In this document: positions 23,478 to 32,369 of the stretch, piece by piece | Numbering within the stretch: the stretch's first letter is position 1 | How the letters are laid out: every line of letters begins with the position of its first letter | Assembly (NCBI GenBank): GCA_964633975.1 | Contig: CAZWKX010000003.1 | Location: 1 to 64,000 of the forward strand | Source of the DNA: CAZWKX01 sp964633975 | Lineage (GTDB): Bacteria; Actinomycetota; Acidimicrobiia; Spongiisociales; UBA11373 | Length of the DNA: 64,000 bases | Direction: 5' to 3' | Made by a program: the position numbers and the translations under genes | The notes under the pieces: generated by a model | The model's database searches: none | Told to the model about the DNA's origin: nothing | What the model saw: only the letters and a program-made list of their open reading frames with translations

Positions 23478-23494
23478 CTGAGACAACCTGAGAG
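23478..23494 (-). promoter_or_regulatory. Tandem TCTCAG operator upstream of the secreted acidic protein
   Basis: On the minus strand CTCTCAG (23494-23488) is followed ten bases later by TCTCAG (23483-23478), about 80 bp before the gene start. The 11-mer CTGAGAGACCG (plus strand) is shared exactly with the region upstream of the response regulator (20757-20767). Confidence 0.5.
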
Positions 23495-23632
23495 ACCGAA
23501 GGAGTCCTCCAGTGGGATCTTTGGAAGAAGACGTCATCACCAATCGGCCGAGCCTGTTCCGTCGCGCCTCTATCGCGCGAGATGGTGCGATGGGACGGTT
23601 GGAAACGCGAATTGACACGAGCCGGAAACGGG

Positions 23633-23670
23633 CGCTGACCAGGCCTTTCGCGCGTACGTCCTGGTCAGCG
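23633..23670. repeat. Inverted repeat just inside the right end of the island
   Basis: CGCTGACCAGG (23633-23643) and CCTGGTCAGCG (23660-23670) are perfect 11-bp arms around a 16-nt loop, ending 12 bp before the right direct repeat. It could be a recombinase arm site, a terminator or part of a lost gene. Confidence 0.55.
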
Positions 23671-23682
23671 ACTACCCCGGGT

Positions 23683-23772
23683 TCGGGCTCATAACCCGAA
23701 GGTCGCAGGTTCAAATCCTGCCCCCGCTACGAAGACGACATCGGACCCGGCCTGAAGCCGGGTTCTTGTCGT
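23683..23772. repeat. Right direct repeat (attR-like): displaced tRNA 3' part
   Basis: This is the second copy of the 90-bp repeat at 19899-19988 (89 of 90 identical). It lacks the acceptor 5' strand and D arm, so it cannot fold as a tRNA. It marks the right end of the island; the next gene outside is the lipoprotein gene ending at 23788. Confidence 0.93.
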
Positions 23773-23787
23773 AGGCCGGGGAATCGG

Positions 23788-24288
23788 TCAGTCGCCGGGT
23801 TCTCTGTGGAATGTCAGCACGGTGCCATTCTGAGTCCATTCCATGATCTCTGGGTCGGTTCCGGAGAAGGTGACGTCGATCGCGCCAGCCCAGATGGAGG
23901 CGAGAATGACCTCCTCGGCGTCCATGAGCGGTGACTCGGTGTTCCCTTCTTCGTCGATGGTGCCGCCGGGGTAGACGCAGTACACCGCCGAGTGCATCAC
24001 ATCAGTCAGGACCAACACCCGGCCGTCGAACTCGTAGTCGCCGCGGCCGTCGTTGCAGGGACCCTCAAACCACAGGACGCCGTCCTCGTCGAATCGCGCC
24101 GAGGTGAGGACACCATCACTCCCTGCATATTCGAAGGGAAGCTCGTACGGCTCACCATCAACAACCGCCGTCTCCAGTACCCAGGCGCCCTGGATGGTCT
24201 CCGGGTCTACCGTGCCGCCGCACGCCGCAAGGGCAAGCGCCAGCACCACGAGGATGATGCCTTTGAAGCGCGACGCCCGGTGAAACAT
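23788..24288 (-). CDS. Small lipoprotein of unknown function (META/lipocalin-like size)
   Basis: A 166-residue lipoprotein. The signal has basic residues HRASRFKG, then a hydrophobic core, then LALAACGG. The mature domain begins with a QGAWVLETAVVDGEPYELP-type line reminiscent of META or lipocalin-like small beta-barrels (a WxLxxxxxDG pattern), and has two Cys residues that could pair. The ATG at 24288 is preceded in frame by a TTG at 24291; the ATG is preferred. It lies just outside the island. The roughly 300 bp between this gene and the plus-strand gene at 24590 hold nothing I recognise apart from room for divergent promoters. Confidence 0.68.
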   Translation of the reverse strand: MFHRASRFKGIILVVLALALAACGGTVDPETIQGAWVLETAVVDGEPYELPFEYAGSDGVLTSARFDEDGVLWFEGPCNDGRGDYEFDGRVLVLTDVMHSAVYCVYPGGTIDEEGNTESPLMDAEEVILASIWAGAIDVTFSGTDPEIMEWTQNGTVLTFHREPGD

Positions 24289-24589
24289 CAATCCCCAATT
24301 CGTGCTGATGATTGTCCGCTCGATTTTCCCATATCTGGCCAGAGCCTGGCTCGCCCTGGCCGATTCTTATGTCCCCTCGGTACTTCCTGCCTGGTTTGTT
24401 CTTGGAGTCTCATGGCCGTACCCGTAGCCCGGGGTCGCTTGGAGAAGGGCAGTGTCGGTTGCCGTTGGTCTTTCGGTGCCGCGGGTCGCGTTCTGCTCCC
24501 GAATAGAGGAGTGCGGGCCTCCTTGTCAACCCCTTGTGCCCGGCTGTCGCCTTTCGCACGATGCCCACGCCGTCCAGATAGGGGTGCAC

Positions 24590-27583
24590 ATGCGTGGAGT
24601 ACTTGTGACCTGGAGCGTCGTTCTGACGCTCGTTCTTGTTCCTGTAGTGACCCGTGCCGCAGTTGCGGAATCGGCCGCCGTTCCCGAGATCATCGCTCCC
24701 GCCCAGGACGAGGTCGTCGATCAGGGCTTGTACACGGTGCGGGGGCACATCGGCGCGGCACCGGCCGAAGACATCTGGGTCGTCTTCGCCGTCGACGTCA
24801 GCGGCAGCACGTTCCTGTCCGGATTCGACTGCGACGGCTCCGGCACGGTGGACGCGGCGGACGATCTCAACGGGGACTCGGAGCTGGGTGAGGTGCTCGA
24901 CTGCGAGATCGCCGCACTCATCGCCCTCAACACCTCGCTTGCCGCCATTCCGGGGTCGGTGGACCGAGTGCACGTGGCCGTGGTTCCGTTCGGCAGCGAA
25001 GCCACCGTGGCCGACGTGGGCGGCAACGCCGGACAACAGGACTTCGTGGCGCCCACCGACGATCGCGACGACAACGATCGGGATCGCACCGCCGACGTCG
25101 TGCAGGTCGCCGGCTCCCTCGATCAGGCCTCGGTCGCTCTCTTCGAGGTGAGGCTGGTCGGGTCGGGCACCAATTTCGACGCGGCGCTGTCGGCGTCGCT
25201 CGATGTGCTGGACGACAAGGCCGGTGCCCGCCTGGTTCTTCTGCTCACCGACGGCGACGGGCCGCTGGCGGACTCCACGCTGGAGCGGGTCGCCTCCGCC
25301 GGCGTAGAGGTGCGTCCCTTTGCCGTCGGGCCGGCCACGGACGGGTGTGCCCCGGACGGAACCCTCGATCGTGTCGCCCAAGCCGGCGGGTCCACGTGTG
25401 TGTTCGCGCCGGACCCCGCCGGGTTGACGGCAGACGTCACCGGTGGCCCCTCGTCGGTTTCCTTGGTGACGGTTGCCCTCGACGGCGGCATCCCGGTGGA
25501 GGCGAGTCTTGATCCCCTGGGCAACTTCGCCGCCGAGGTGTTCCTTTCGCCGGGCCCACATGAGATCGTGGTCGCGGTCGCGTACGTCGACGGCACCCAG
25601 ACATCGTCTTCGCGTGCATTCACGGCTGAGACCACGACACGTTTTATCGCCATGGGCGACTCCTACTCGGCCGGCGAGGGCATCACGCCGTTTGTCGACG
25701 TCCCGGGCCCGGCGCAAGGATGCCACCAGTCGATGTTGGGCTACCCGACGCTGCTAGGGACCTCCGGCTTCGAGATCCCCGGGATCTCCGGCAATGTCAC
25801 CTTGGAGTACGTGGCCTGCTCCGGCGCCGTGCTCTCCAACCTGCTCGCCGTGCCGCAGAACGCCCGCGGCGAGACTCACATCGTCCAGGGCGGCCGGCTC
25901 GACGCCTCGGTCGACCTGGTCACCTTCACCATCGGCGGCAACGACCTGGGCTTCTCGGCACTCATGAATCACTGTGCCACCCAGCTCGACTGCTGGGAGG
26001 ACGGGTTCGCCCCGCTGTCCTCGGGCCGCGTCCTGTCGGCCGACGAGTTCCTGCTGGCGCGCCTGGCGCTGTTTCTGCCCGAGGCGGAGAGCTTCTTCAC
26101 CACGGCCAGGCAGCGGACCGGCGACAACGCCGCCATCGTTGCCATGGGCTATCCGGAGCTGTTCGACGACGGGACCGCCCTGCGCTTCGGATGCAAAGAG
26201 GCGCTGGTGTTCGAGCGCAGCGAGCGCCTCTGGATCAACGGCCGAATCCGCTTGTTTGGTGAAGCCCTGGCCGGTGCGGCTGCCCGGGCCGGGATCTGGT
26301 ACGTCGACGTCGTTCCGGAGTTCAAGGATCACCGGGTCTGTGACGGCGGCTGGAACGACAACGGCGAGTGGATCGTAGGACACGAGACCTCGGCCAAGTC
26401 GACCGGTGACGGCTCGTTCCACCCAAACGCCATGGGCGCCGAGGCTTACGCCCGCCTCTTGAGTGTGTTCCTGAACGATCGGGTCGCCGAGGGTGGCCCT
26501 CTTACTCCGGCGGGCCTGCCGGCAAACCCGGGCATTGTCTCCGGGCCTATCGAGGACACGCCGTACCGGCGGGTCACCGTCGACACCCTGCCGAGACTCG
26601 ATGAGCTTGGGCTCACGGCGGCCGAGCTGGACGAGATCGCCGCCGTGCGGTTCGGGCTGGCCGAAGTCAGCGGGCTATCGGCTCGCAGGGGCGACGGCAC
26701 CTGCTCCAACCTGGCGGCGCCGGGCGAGCAGCTCATCATCGAGGGCTCGGGATTTGCCCCGGGTTCCCAGGTCGTTCTCTACCTGCAGGCCAGCACCGAA
26801 GACGGTCGTAGAGCCGCCACGGTCGTCGTCGACGATCGCGGTCTGGTGAGCGTCTCGGTTGTCGTTCCCCAAGACCTCCATCCGGATCCAAGCGGCGAGA
26901 TCCAGGCCGCCGTCTCCGTTGGGCTCGAAGGGACCGACGGGGAGACCGGTGGATTCCGCCGTGTGTCGGAGGCCTTGTTCGTCGATGTTCCCGATGGCGA
27001 GTGCACCGAATACGCCGGCCGGGCCGGCGACGTCTCCCTCGACGGGGGCCCGGCGCCAAGCGCTGGCGCGACTCCCGGAGCGCCCGGCGTCGTCGTTCTC
27101 GCCGGGCCCTCGATCATCGAGACGTGCCTGGCCATGGTGGACCCCGATGACCTGAACGGCGAGGTGATTGTCGGGACGCCGGGTGACGACGTGCTCGTTG
27201 GCACCCGCCGCTCGGACCTCATCATTGGGGGCGGCGGCAACGACAGGATCTTGGGGGGCAACGGTCGTGATCACATCTGCGGCGGCGAGGGCGACGACGT
27301 GATCATCGGAGGCAACGGGGCCGATGTCATCGACGGCGGTGCCGGTGGCGACGTTGTGCATGGAGGAAACGGCAGGGATTTGGTCTACGGATCGGCCGGT
27401 GACGATCGTCTGGTCGGCAGCCGCGGCGCCGATCGGCTCTTCGGCGGCCCGGGCGACGACCGGCTGTGGGGCGGGCCGGGCCGCGACACGCTCGACGGGG
27501 GAGATGGACACGACACGGTCCGTGGTGGTGGCGGCGTCGACACCTGCACGCTCTCGGAGCTGGTGAGGTGTGAGATCGGGTGA
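24590..27583 (+). CDS. Large secreted protein: vWA domain, SGNH hydrolase domain and RTX-like repeats
   Basis: A 997-residue exported protein. The signal peptide is about 1-27. A von Willebrand A domain (about 62-270) has the metal-site motif DVSGS (69-73) and an inserted EF-hand-like loop, DCDGSGTVDAADDLNGD. An SGNH/GDSL-type domain (about 350-625) has nucleophile Ser358 in GDSYSAGEG, GGND at 449-452 and His611 in SFHPN. A linker region of beta-rich sequence follows. Residues 860-985 carry about a dozen GGxGxDxLxG-type calcium-binding nonapeptides. The start at 24590 follows AGGGG; the longer upstream frame has no signal. The combination suggests a calcium-dependent surface esterase or adhesin; the substrate is unknown. 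Confidence 0.83.
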   Translation: MRGVLVTWSVVLTLVLVPVVTRAAVAESAAVPEIIAPAQDEVVDQGLYTVRGHIGAAPAEDIWVVFAVDVSGSTFLSGFDCDGSGTVDAADDLNGDSELGEVLDCEIAALIALNTSLAAIPGSVDRVHVAVVPFGSEATVADVGGNAGQQDFVAPTDDRDDNDRDRTADVVQVAGSLDQASVALFEVRLVGSGTNFDAALSASLDVLDDKAGARLVLLLTDGDGPLADSTLERVASAGVEVRPFAVGPATDGCAPDGTLDRVAQAGGSTCVFAPDPAGLTADVTGGPSSVSLVTVALDGGIPVEASLDPLGNFAAEVFLSPGPHEIVVAVAYVDGTQTSSSRAFTAETTTRFIAMGDSYSAGEGITPFVDVPGPAQGCHQSMLGYPTLLGTSGFEIPGISGNVTLEYVACSGAVLSNLLAVPQNARGETHIVQGGRLDASVDLVTFTIGGNDLGFSALMNHCATQLDCWEDGFAPLSSGRVLSADEFLLARLALFLPEAESFFTTARQRTGDNAAIVAMGYPELFDDGTALRFGCKEALVFERSERLWINGRIRLFGEALAGAAARAGIWYVDVVPEFKDHRVCDGGWNDNGEWIVGHETSAKSTGDGSFHPNAMGAEAYARLLSVFLNDRVAEGGPLTPAGLPANPGIVSGPIEDTPYRRVTVDTLPRLDELGLTAAELDEIAAVRFGLAEVSGLSARRGDGTCSNLAAPGEQLIIEGSGFAPGSQVVLYLQASTEDGRRAATVVVDDRGLVSVSVVVPQDLHPDPSGEIQAAVSVGLEGTDGETGGFRRVSEALFVDVPDGECTEYAGRAGDVSLDGGPAPSAGATPGAPGVVVLAGPSIIETCLAMVDPDDLNGEVIVGTPGDDVLVGTRRSDLIIGGGGNDRILGGNGRDHICGGEGDDVIIGGNGADVIDGGAGGDVVHGGNGRDLVYGSAGDDRLVGSRGADRLFGGPGDDRLWGGPGRDTLDGGDGHDTVRGGGGVDTCTLSELVRCEIG

Positions 27584-27595
27584 GACTTGGGCCCG

Positions 27596-27943
27596 TCAGG
27601 TCATGGTTGCTCTGACCAGGAAGAAGGCCACGACCGTCCAGGCCGCGACGCCGGCTGCGGTGAGAGCGGCGCCGAGGCGCGGAAAGCGCCTGCCGAGGAG
27701 AAACGCGGCACCTGTCACAATTGTGAACGCCAGGCCCGCGACGGCGCCGTACACCGCGGCCAGGTCGGCGTCGTAACCGCAGTCGTAGGGGCCTTGGGCC
27801 TGGCAGGGGAGTCCGCTCTGCAGCGACCAGCGCCGGCAGAACCACATGACGGCGGCGACGACGGGGATACTGCCGGCGGTGGCCCCGGCGAGCCGGGCCG
27901 AAATGCGGCGGAATCGCTGCGTTTGCAGAGCCTCGGTGGTCAT
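27596..27943 (-). CDS. Small membrane protein of unknown function
   Basis: A 115-residue protein with three predicted helices (about 20-36, 65-82 and 88-108) and a short outer loop that has two Cys residues (GLPCQAQGPYDCGYD). No family is recognised. It starts at the ATG 27943 without an obvious ribosome site and is convergent with the RTX protein gene, 12 bp apart. Between it and the next plus-strand gene lie about 266 bp with no recognised feature. Confidence 0.6.
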   Translation of the reverse strand: MTTEALQTQRFRRISARLAGATAGSIPVVAAVMWFCRRWSLQSGLPCQAQGPYDCGYDADLAAVYGAVAGLAFTIVTGAAFLLGRRFPRLGAALTAAGVAAWTVVAFFLVRATMT

Positions 27944-28209
27944 GGTTCGCTTTCTGCCGACGGCCGGCAGCTCCGAACCTACGGGCGACTCCTGCGCAGT
28001 TCAAGCCCGTTGATGCTCCACCGCGTGGAGTGTCGGCCGTGTACGCCCGACACGGGGCGTAGCAGCGCGCGAGAATGCGTTCAGGCGGAGTGCGGACCCG
28101 GCACGTGTTCTGTTTCATGTGGTGCCGGCCGACGCCAGACCTTGCGAAACATCGTGTCTGCATGCCGCGTCGCTGGCGCCGGGTCGGCCGAGTGAGTGGG
28201 AGACCTTGT

Positions 28210-28974
28210 ATGACGACCGAGTCATCGTCCACGAAGAAATGTCCGGACTGCGCCGAAGACGTCATGATCGGGGCGGGTTTCTGTCCCTACTGTGGCTACT
28301 CGTTCGCAGCCGAGTCGGCGCCGGTGCAGGAGAAAGAGGAGGTACCGGCGCCACCACCGCCGCCATCCCCGGCTTCGGCTCCGATGGCCGCGCCGAGGGC
28401 GTCTGCCCCCGTGGGCGAGATGCGTGAAGGCATCGTGGGGTCGGCCCGGACGAGGCTGGGCGAGGTGGTTCTCGGACTTTCCGTTGCCGCCATGGTTCTG
28501 ACCGCTCTGTTCTCCGCAGCGGATATTGGGGCCTTGGCTTGGGCACAGCGATCCGATGGTCTGCTGGCCAAGCCTGCGCTCGGGTATACCTCTGGGGCGG
28601 TGATCACAGCCGTAGTCGCCGCATTCGGAATCCGTGTTCTCATGCCACGCCTCAGGGATGTCGGTGCGGCAGTGAGAAGGGGATACAGGAAGCGGCTGAA
28701 GGAGGAGTACGGAATCGCCGCGCTCTACCCACGTCGAGGTATAAAAGGCTCGCTGATCACGGTGGTGATCCTGCTGATTGGGCTCGGAGGGATCGTTGTC
28801 TACAACATCAATGATGTGAACAACACCGCCGGCTGGGAACCGACGTTCGGGCTCTATCTGGCGGCAGGCCTCGTAGTCGTCGCGCTCACAGGCGTGCCAC
28901 TGCTTTGGCCGTCGAAATCTGCCGAGATCGTCTACATGGACAAAGAGGGCAACATCCATCGCTCGGGCAAATAG
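28210..28974 (+). CDS. Zinc-ribbon membrane protein
   Basis: A 254-residue protein. The N-terminus has a zinc ribbon, CPDCAEDVMIGAGFCPYCGY, with two CxxC knuckles, then a Pro/Ala-rich linker. Four transmembrane helices follow (about 85-105, 120-140, 185-205 and 215-235). The start at 28210 is chosen because the ribbon begins there and GGGAG lies eight bases upstream. Zinc-ribbon heads of this type are widespread and do not reveal function. No operon partner is visible. Confidence 0.66.
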   Translation: MTTESSSTKKCPDCAEDVMIGAGFCPYCGYSFAAESAPVQEKEEVPAPPPPPSPASAPMAAPRASAPVGEMREGIVGSARTRLGEVVLGLSVAAMVLTALFSAADIGALAWAQRSDGLLAKPALGYTSGAVITAVVAAFGIRVLMPRLRDVGAAVRRGYRKRLKEEYGIAALYPRRGIKGSLITVVILLIGLGGIVVYNINDVNNTAGWEPTFGLYLAAGLVVVALTGVPLLWPSKSAEIVYMDKEGNIHRSGK

Positions 28975-29030
28975 GCGGCTACGCCATGAACATCCCGCCG
29001 GCTTGGCGCTCTGGCCTGGGCTGGAGACCC

Positions 29031-30005
29031 CTAGCTTGACGCGTCGCCGAGGCCCCCTGCCGTCTCGCTGATGAAGTAGAGGGGCCGTCGCGCCGCCTCG
29101 CGGTGGATCCTGGTCAGGTACTCGCCGATGGTGGCGAGCAGCCAGAACTGGATACCGAAAAAGAGGGACAGCAGCAGCATCTGGCTGGCCCACCCTGGCG
29201 CGCTGGTGCCGAGGATGCCCACGGCGAGGAAGTAGCCGAAGAGGGTGATGGCGGCGAGCATCGAGATCATGGCGACCCAGCGCATCACTCGGATGGGCAG
29301 CTCGGAGAAGCTGATGAAGGCGTCGTACATCGCCTTGATCATCCCGCCGAACTTCCATCCGGAGGTGCCGGCGACACGCTTTCTGCGGTCGTAGGGAACC
29401 TCCGCCTGGTCGAATCCGGTCCATGCCACTAGGGCGAAGGTGATGCGGTTGGTCTCGTCGAAGCGGCGCACCGCTTCGAGCACCTGCCGGTCCATCAAGA
29501 AGAAGCTGCCGGTGGTGAACTTCGACCCCTTGGGCATGGCATAGCGCCGCAGCAGCCCGTGGAAGAGCTTGCTGGCGGCGATGCGCCAGCGGGAATCGCG
29601 CCGGTCTACACGTTTCCCCCAGACGATCTTGGCCCCCTGCCGCCACTCCTCCACGAAGGAGAGCACCGTTTGGGGAGGGTCCTGGAGGTCTGCCGCCAGT
29701 GTGACCACGGCGTTGGCGTCGGGGCCGACGTGGTCGAAGCCGGCGGCAAGAGCGGTGTGGGAGCCGAAGTTCCTCGAGAGGCGCACTCCGGTGAACCGCA
29801 GATCGCCGGCGCAGAGGCGCCGAATCACCTCCCAGCTGCCGTCGCTGCTGCCGTCGTCGACGAACAGCACCGAAAAATCGGCTTCCGGGCGCTCGAGCAA
29901 CGTCTCTCGCACCTCGGCCGCGTAGTCCTCGAGACCGTCCTCCTCGTTGAAGACGGGAGTCACAACCGTGACTCGAGGCCGGTCTCCATTCGCGGATTCA
30001 CCCAT
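29031..30005 (-). CDS. Family 2 glycosyltransferase, polyprenyl-phosphate (DPM1/ArnC-like) type
   Basis: A 324-residue protein. The GT-A fold starts with VTVVTPVFNEEDGLEDY and contains VDDGSSDGSW and the metal-site-like AADLQDPP. The C-terminal third has two transmembrane helices (about 235-258 and 270-292), as in enzymes that move a sugar to a polyprenyl phosphate. The ATG at 30005 overlaps the sulfotransferase stop (TGATG); another ATG one codon upstream is possible, and GGAAGG serves either. The neighbours (sulfotransferase, flippase) suggest a surface glycan or glycolipid pathway. Confidence 0.85.
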   Translation of the reverse strand: MGESANGDRPRVTVVTPVFNEEDGLEDYAAEVRETLLERPEADFSVLFVDDGSSDGSWEVIRRLCAGDLRFTGVRLSRNFGSHTALAAGFDHVGPDANAVVTLAADLQDPPQTVLSFVEEWRQGAKIVWGKRVDRRDSRWRIAASKLFHGLLRRYAMPKGSKFTTGSFFLMDRQVLEAVRRFDETNRITFALVAWTGFDQAEVPYDRRKRVAGTSGWKFGGMIKAMYDAFISFSELPIRVMRWVAMISMLAAITLFGYFLAVGILGTSAPGWASQMLLLSLFFGIQFWLLATIGEYLTRIHREAARRPLYFISETAGGLGDASS

Positions 30006-30784
30006 CATTCGTCCTTCCATACCTGGGACCGTCCTAGCAGATCCCGCAGACGCCGGTTCGGCTCCCGGTAGCGCCGGCGAAGCCCGGCCATCACCTGCGG
30101 CAGAGGATGGCCGCCCGATGACGGGTTCGCCACCCCTACCGACTCCACGTCCTGCGGACGGCTCGGCACCCCGATGAATCGATGGAGCCGCTCGGCGACG
30201 CGGCCTGCGGCGGTGGCGATGTCTTCGTAGCGCAGCACCAGGATGGCCTCGGGGCCGAACCGGGCGAAGTAGGGCTCGAGAAGCTCCGCATAGAGGCCTC
30301 TGGAGTAGTAGGCGTGGGGCCGGGCGAAGCGCAGATGCTCCGGGCAATTGGCCTCACGTTCCTCCTCGAGCGTCAAGGCCGTCTCGAAATCCTCCTCTTC
30401 GAGCCCGTTCATCTTCGACCACAGGTAGTTGGACCACGCTCTAGCGGCTGGCTCCCTCAGGATAAAGACGAGGCGGACGCCCGGGATGTGCTCCCGGAGG
30501 CGGGCCGCGGCCACGGGGCTCTCCAGATAGTTGGAGCTCTTCTCTCCGGCGACGGCGCCGGGTGGGACTTCGGAGAACCAGGTGTTGGAGTAGTAGTCGA
30601 TGCCCTGGCGGTATGTCTCATCGACGAGGAAGAACTTCGGCTCGGGGCGCAGAGGCTTGGCCATGAAGACGTCCGGATGTTTGTCCAGCAGCAGGTACAG
30701 CCAAGTCGTGCCCGAGCGAGGAGCCCCCCCGATCACAAAATCGGGGAGCCGCATGTTGGCGCCCGAGGCTGTCGGCGGCGTCAT
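30005..30784 (-). CDS. PAPS-dependent sulfotransferase
   Basis: A 259-residue protein of the sulfotransferase fold. The 5'-phosphosulfate-binding loop is GGAPRSGTTWLYLLL near residue 18, and the 3'-phosphate contact region is VFILREPAARAWSNY. RYEDIATAAGRVAERLHRFIG near the C-terminus is typical of bacterial N- or O-sulfotransferases acting on glycans or glycolipids. No signal peptide is seen, so it is cytoplasmic or peripheral. It is coupled to the glycosyltransferase by overlapping stop and start. The first ATG (30784) is used; an alternative at 30754 starts directly at the fold. Confidence 0.85.
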   Translation of the reverse strand: MTPPTASGANMRLPDFVIGGAPRSGTTWLYLLLDKHPDVFMAKPLRPEPKFFLVDETYRQGIDYYSNTWFSEVPPGAVAGEKSSNYLESPVAAARLREHIPGVRLVFILREPAARAWSNYLWSKMNGLEEEDFETALTLEEEREANCPEHLRFARPHAYYSRGLYAELLEPYFARFGPEAILVLRYEDIATAAGRVAERLHRFIGVPSRPQDVESVGVANPSSGGHPLPQVMAGLRRRYREPNRRLRDLLGRSQVWKDE

Positions 30785-31000
30785 TGCGGGTTCACCCGAT
30801 CTGCGGCACCAGGATCCGACTCTATGCCGCTCCATCCGCAGCGCCGAGCCGAGGTCCGGCGGCTTCGATGGGTGGATCGTCGCTCGCCTGCGAGACCGGG
30901 GAGCCGGCTGATCGAGATGGCGGTCTCCTTGGGCAGGTGACCGGCGAAAGATAACAGTGATCGGCCGGCGGCGGCCGGGGAGAGCGGTCTGCGGCTGGAG

Positions 31001-32344
31001 GTGCAAGAACCGGTGGCGGGGCTTCCTACACTGCCTCCCGGCGTGCTGCCGGCACGCCGCGACGGAGCGAGGCGTGTATTGGAGAGCGAACGGCAGGGCC
31101 GGGCCACAGCGTGGCGTGACTCCATCATCCTGGCGGTGGGGGCAGGCGTCAGCGGTCTGGCCGCCTACGTCTACATCGTCATCGGCACCCGATCCTTTGG
31201 TGACGACTTCGCCCCGGTCTCGGCGCTGTGGACCTTCTGGTTCATGAGTGCGGCGATCTTCACGTTCCCGGTCATGCACTGGGTGATTCGCACCATGGCG
31301 GCCGACGGCAGCGAGGGACGGGTGCAAAACGCCATCCCGTTGATCCTTGTTGCGGCCGTTGTCGTCTCGGCCCTCTTCGGTGGGGTTTCATGGTTTGCCC
31401 GCGAGCGTCTGTTCCATCAGGACGGCTTCGTCTTCCCGCTGTTGACGGCCAGCATCCCCTTCGGATCAGTGGCAATGGGGCTTACCCGGGGAAGCCTCGC
31501 CGGGCGGGGACGTTTTATTGCCACCGCCGCCGCCATCGCCGGGGAGAACCTCATCCGAGTGACGGTGGCCGCGATTGTTGTGCCACTGGGCGGAGGCATC
31601 GAGGTGTTTGGGCTGGGCATCTTGCTCGGGTTCTTCGTCGCTCTGGGGTGGCCGTCGAGCATGGTGTTCCGGGGGGAGATGCCGGCTACTCGCGACATGC
31701 CACCGCTTGCTTTTGTCGGGACGGTGGCCGGGGGCACACTGCTGGCCCAGGTCGTGCTCGCCGGGGGGCCGGTGGTGCTGGCTGCACAAGAGGGGACAAG
31801 AGCCGAGATCAACGCGGTATTCAGCTCCCTCGCCATCTTCCGGGCGCCGTACATGGTGGCTACCGGCGTGGCAACCTATATCACCGGCACCCTGACCCGG
31901 CTGGTGATGGGTGGACAGCACGACAGGCTTCGAAAGCTGCGCTGGGCGACCGTTGCCGCCTGCGTCATCGGCATGCCGGCCGCCTGTGCCTTTGGCTGGT
32001 ACGCCGGTCCCGGGTTCCTGAGGCTGGTGTTCGGCCCCGACATCGAGTTGTCGGGCGGTATGGTCGCCGTGGTCGCCGCCGGCAGCCTTGTTGCCCTTGC
32101 CGGGCTTTTCTACACGCTTGTGCTGGTGGCAGGAACCCGAGTCGCCGTCGTGCCCACGGCGTGGGGGGCAGCATTTGTTGTATGGGTTGTGTGGTCGCTC
32201 TTCGGTCCGGGAGACGCCGTGGTGCGTGTGGTGTGGGGGTTCTTTGTAGCCGAGGTCATCTCACTGGCGATCATGATGGGCGCCCCGATCGAGGGGCTGC
32301 GTCATCCGAGCCAAGAGCCGTCTCCGGTGAAGCCCAAGACCTAG
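31001..32344 (+). CDS. Polysaccharide flippase-like membrane protein (MOP/Wzx-type)
   Basis: A 447-residue polytopic protein with 12-14 predicted helices from residue 40 to 430 and very few charged residues. It has the general pattern of oligosaccharide flippases (MOP superfamily) and no ATP-binding motif. The GTG at 31001 lies directly after a CTGGAG stretch, which is too close for a good ribosome site. The true start may be an internal GTG such as the one in GVLPARRD; the exact N-terminus is uncertain. It is divergent from the sulfotransferase/glycosyltransferase pair, so the three may form a small surface-glycan locus. The 216 bp between them have no clear feature. Confidence 0.72.
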   Translation: MQEPVAGLPTLPPGVLPARRDGARRVLESERQGRATAWRDSIILAVGAGVSGLAAYVYIVIGTRSFGDDFAPVSALWTFWFMSAAIFTFPVMHWVIRTMAADGSEGRVQNAIPLILVAAVVVSALFGGVSWFARERLFHQDGFVFPLLTASIPFGSVAMGLTRGSLAGRGRFIATAAAIAGENLIRVTVAAIVVPLGGGIEVFGLGILLGFFVALGWPSSMVFRGEMPATRDMPPLAFVGTVAGGTLLAQVVLAGGPVVLAAQEGTRAEINAVFSSLAIFRAPYMVATGVATYITGTLTRLVMGGQHDRLRKLRWATVAACVIGMPAACAFGWYAGPGFLRLVFGPDIELSGGMVAVVAAGSLVALAGLFYTLVLVAGTRVAVVPTAWGAAFVVWVVWSLFGPGDAVVRVVWGFFVAEVISLAIMMGAPIEGLRHPSQEPSPVKPKT

Positions 32345-32369
32345 GAGTGTCGGTTCGGCGGCGCGGGGT

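Noticed and set aside
23400..23714. N-terminal extension of the secreted acidic protein up to the right tRNA repeat
   Set aside because: It again begins in antisense tRNA sequence. The true start at 23399 has AGGAGG and a signal peptide.
24452..24589. Upstream extension of the vWA/SGNH/RTX protein
   Set aside because: It would bury the signal peptide behind 46 unrelated residues; AGGGG precedes the ATG at 24590.
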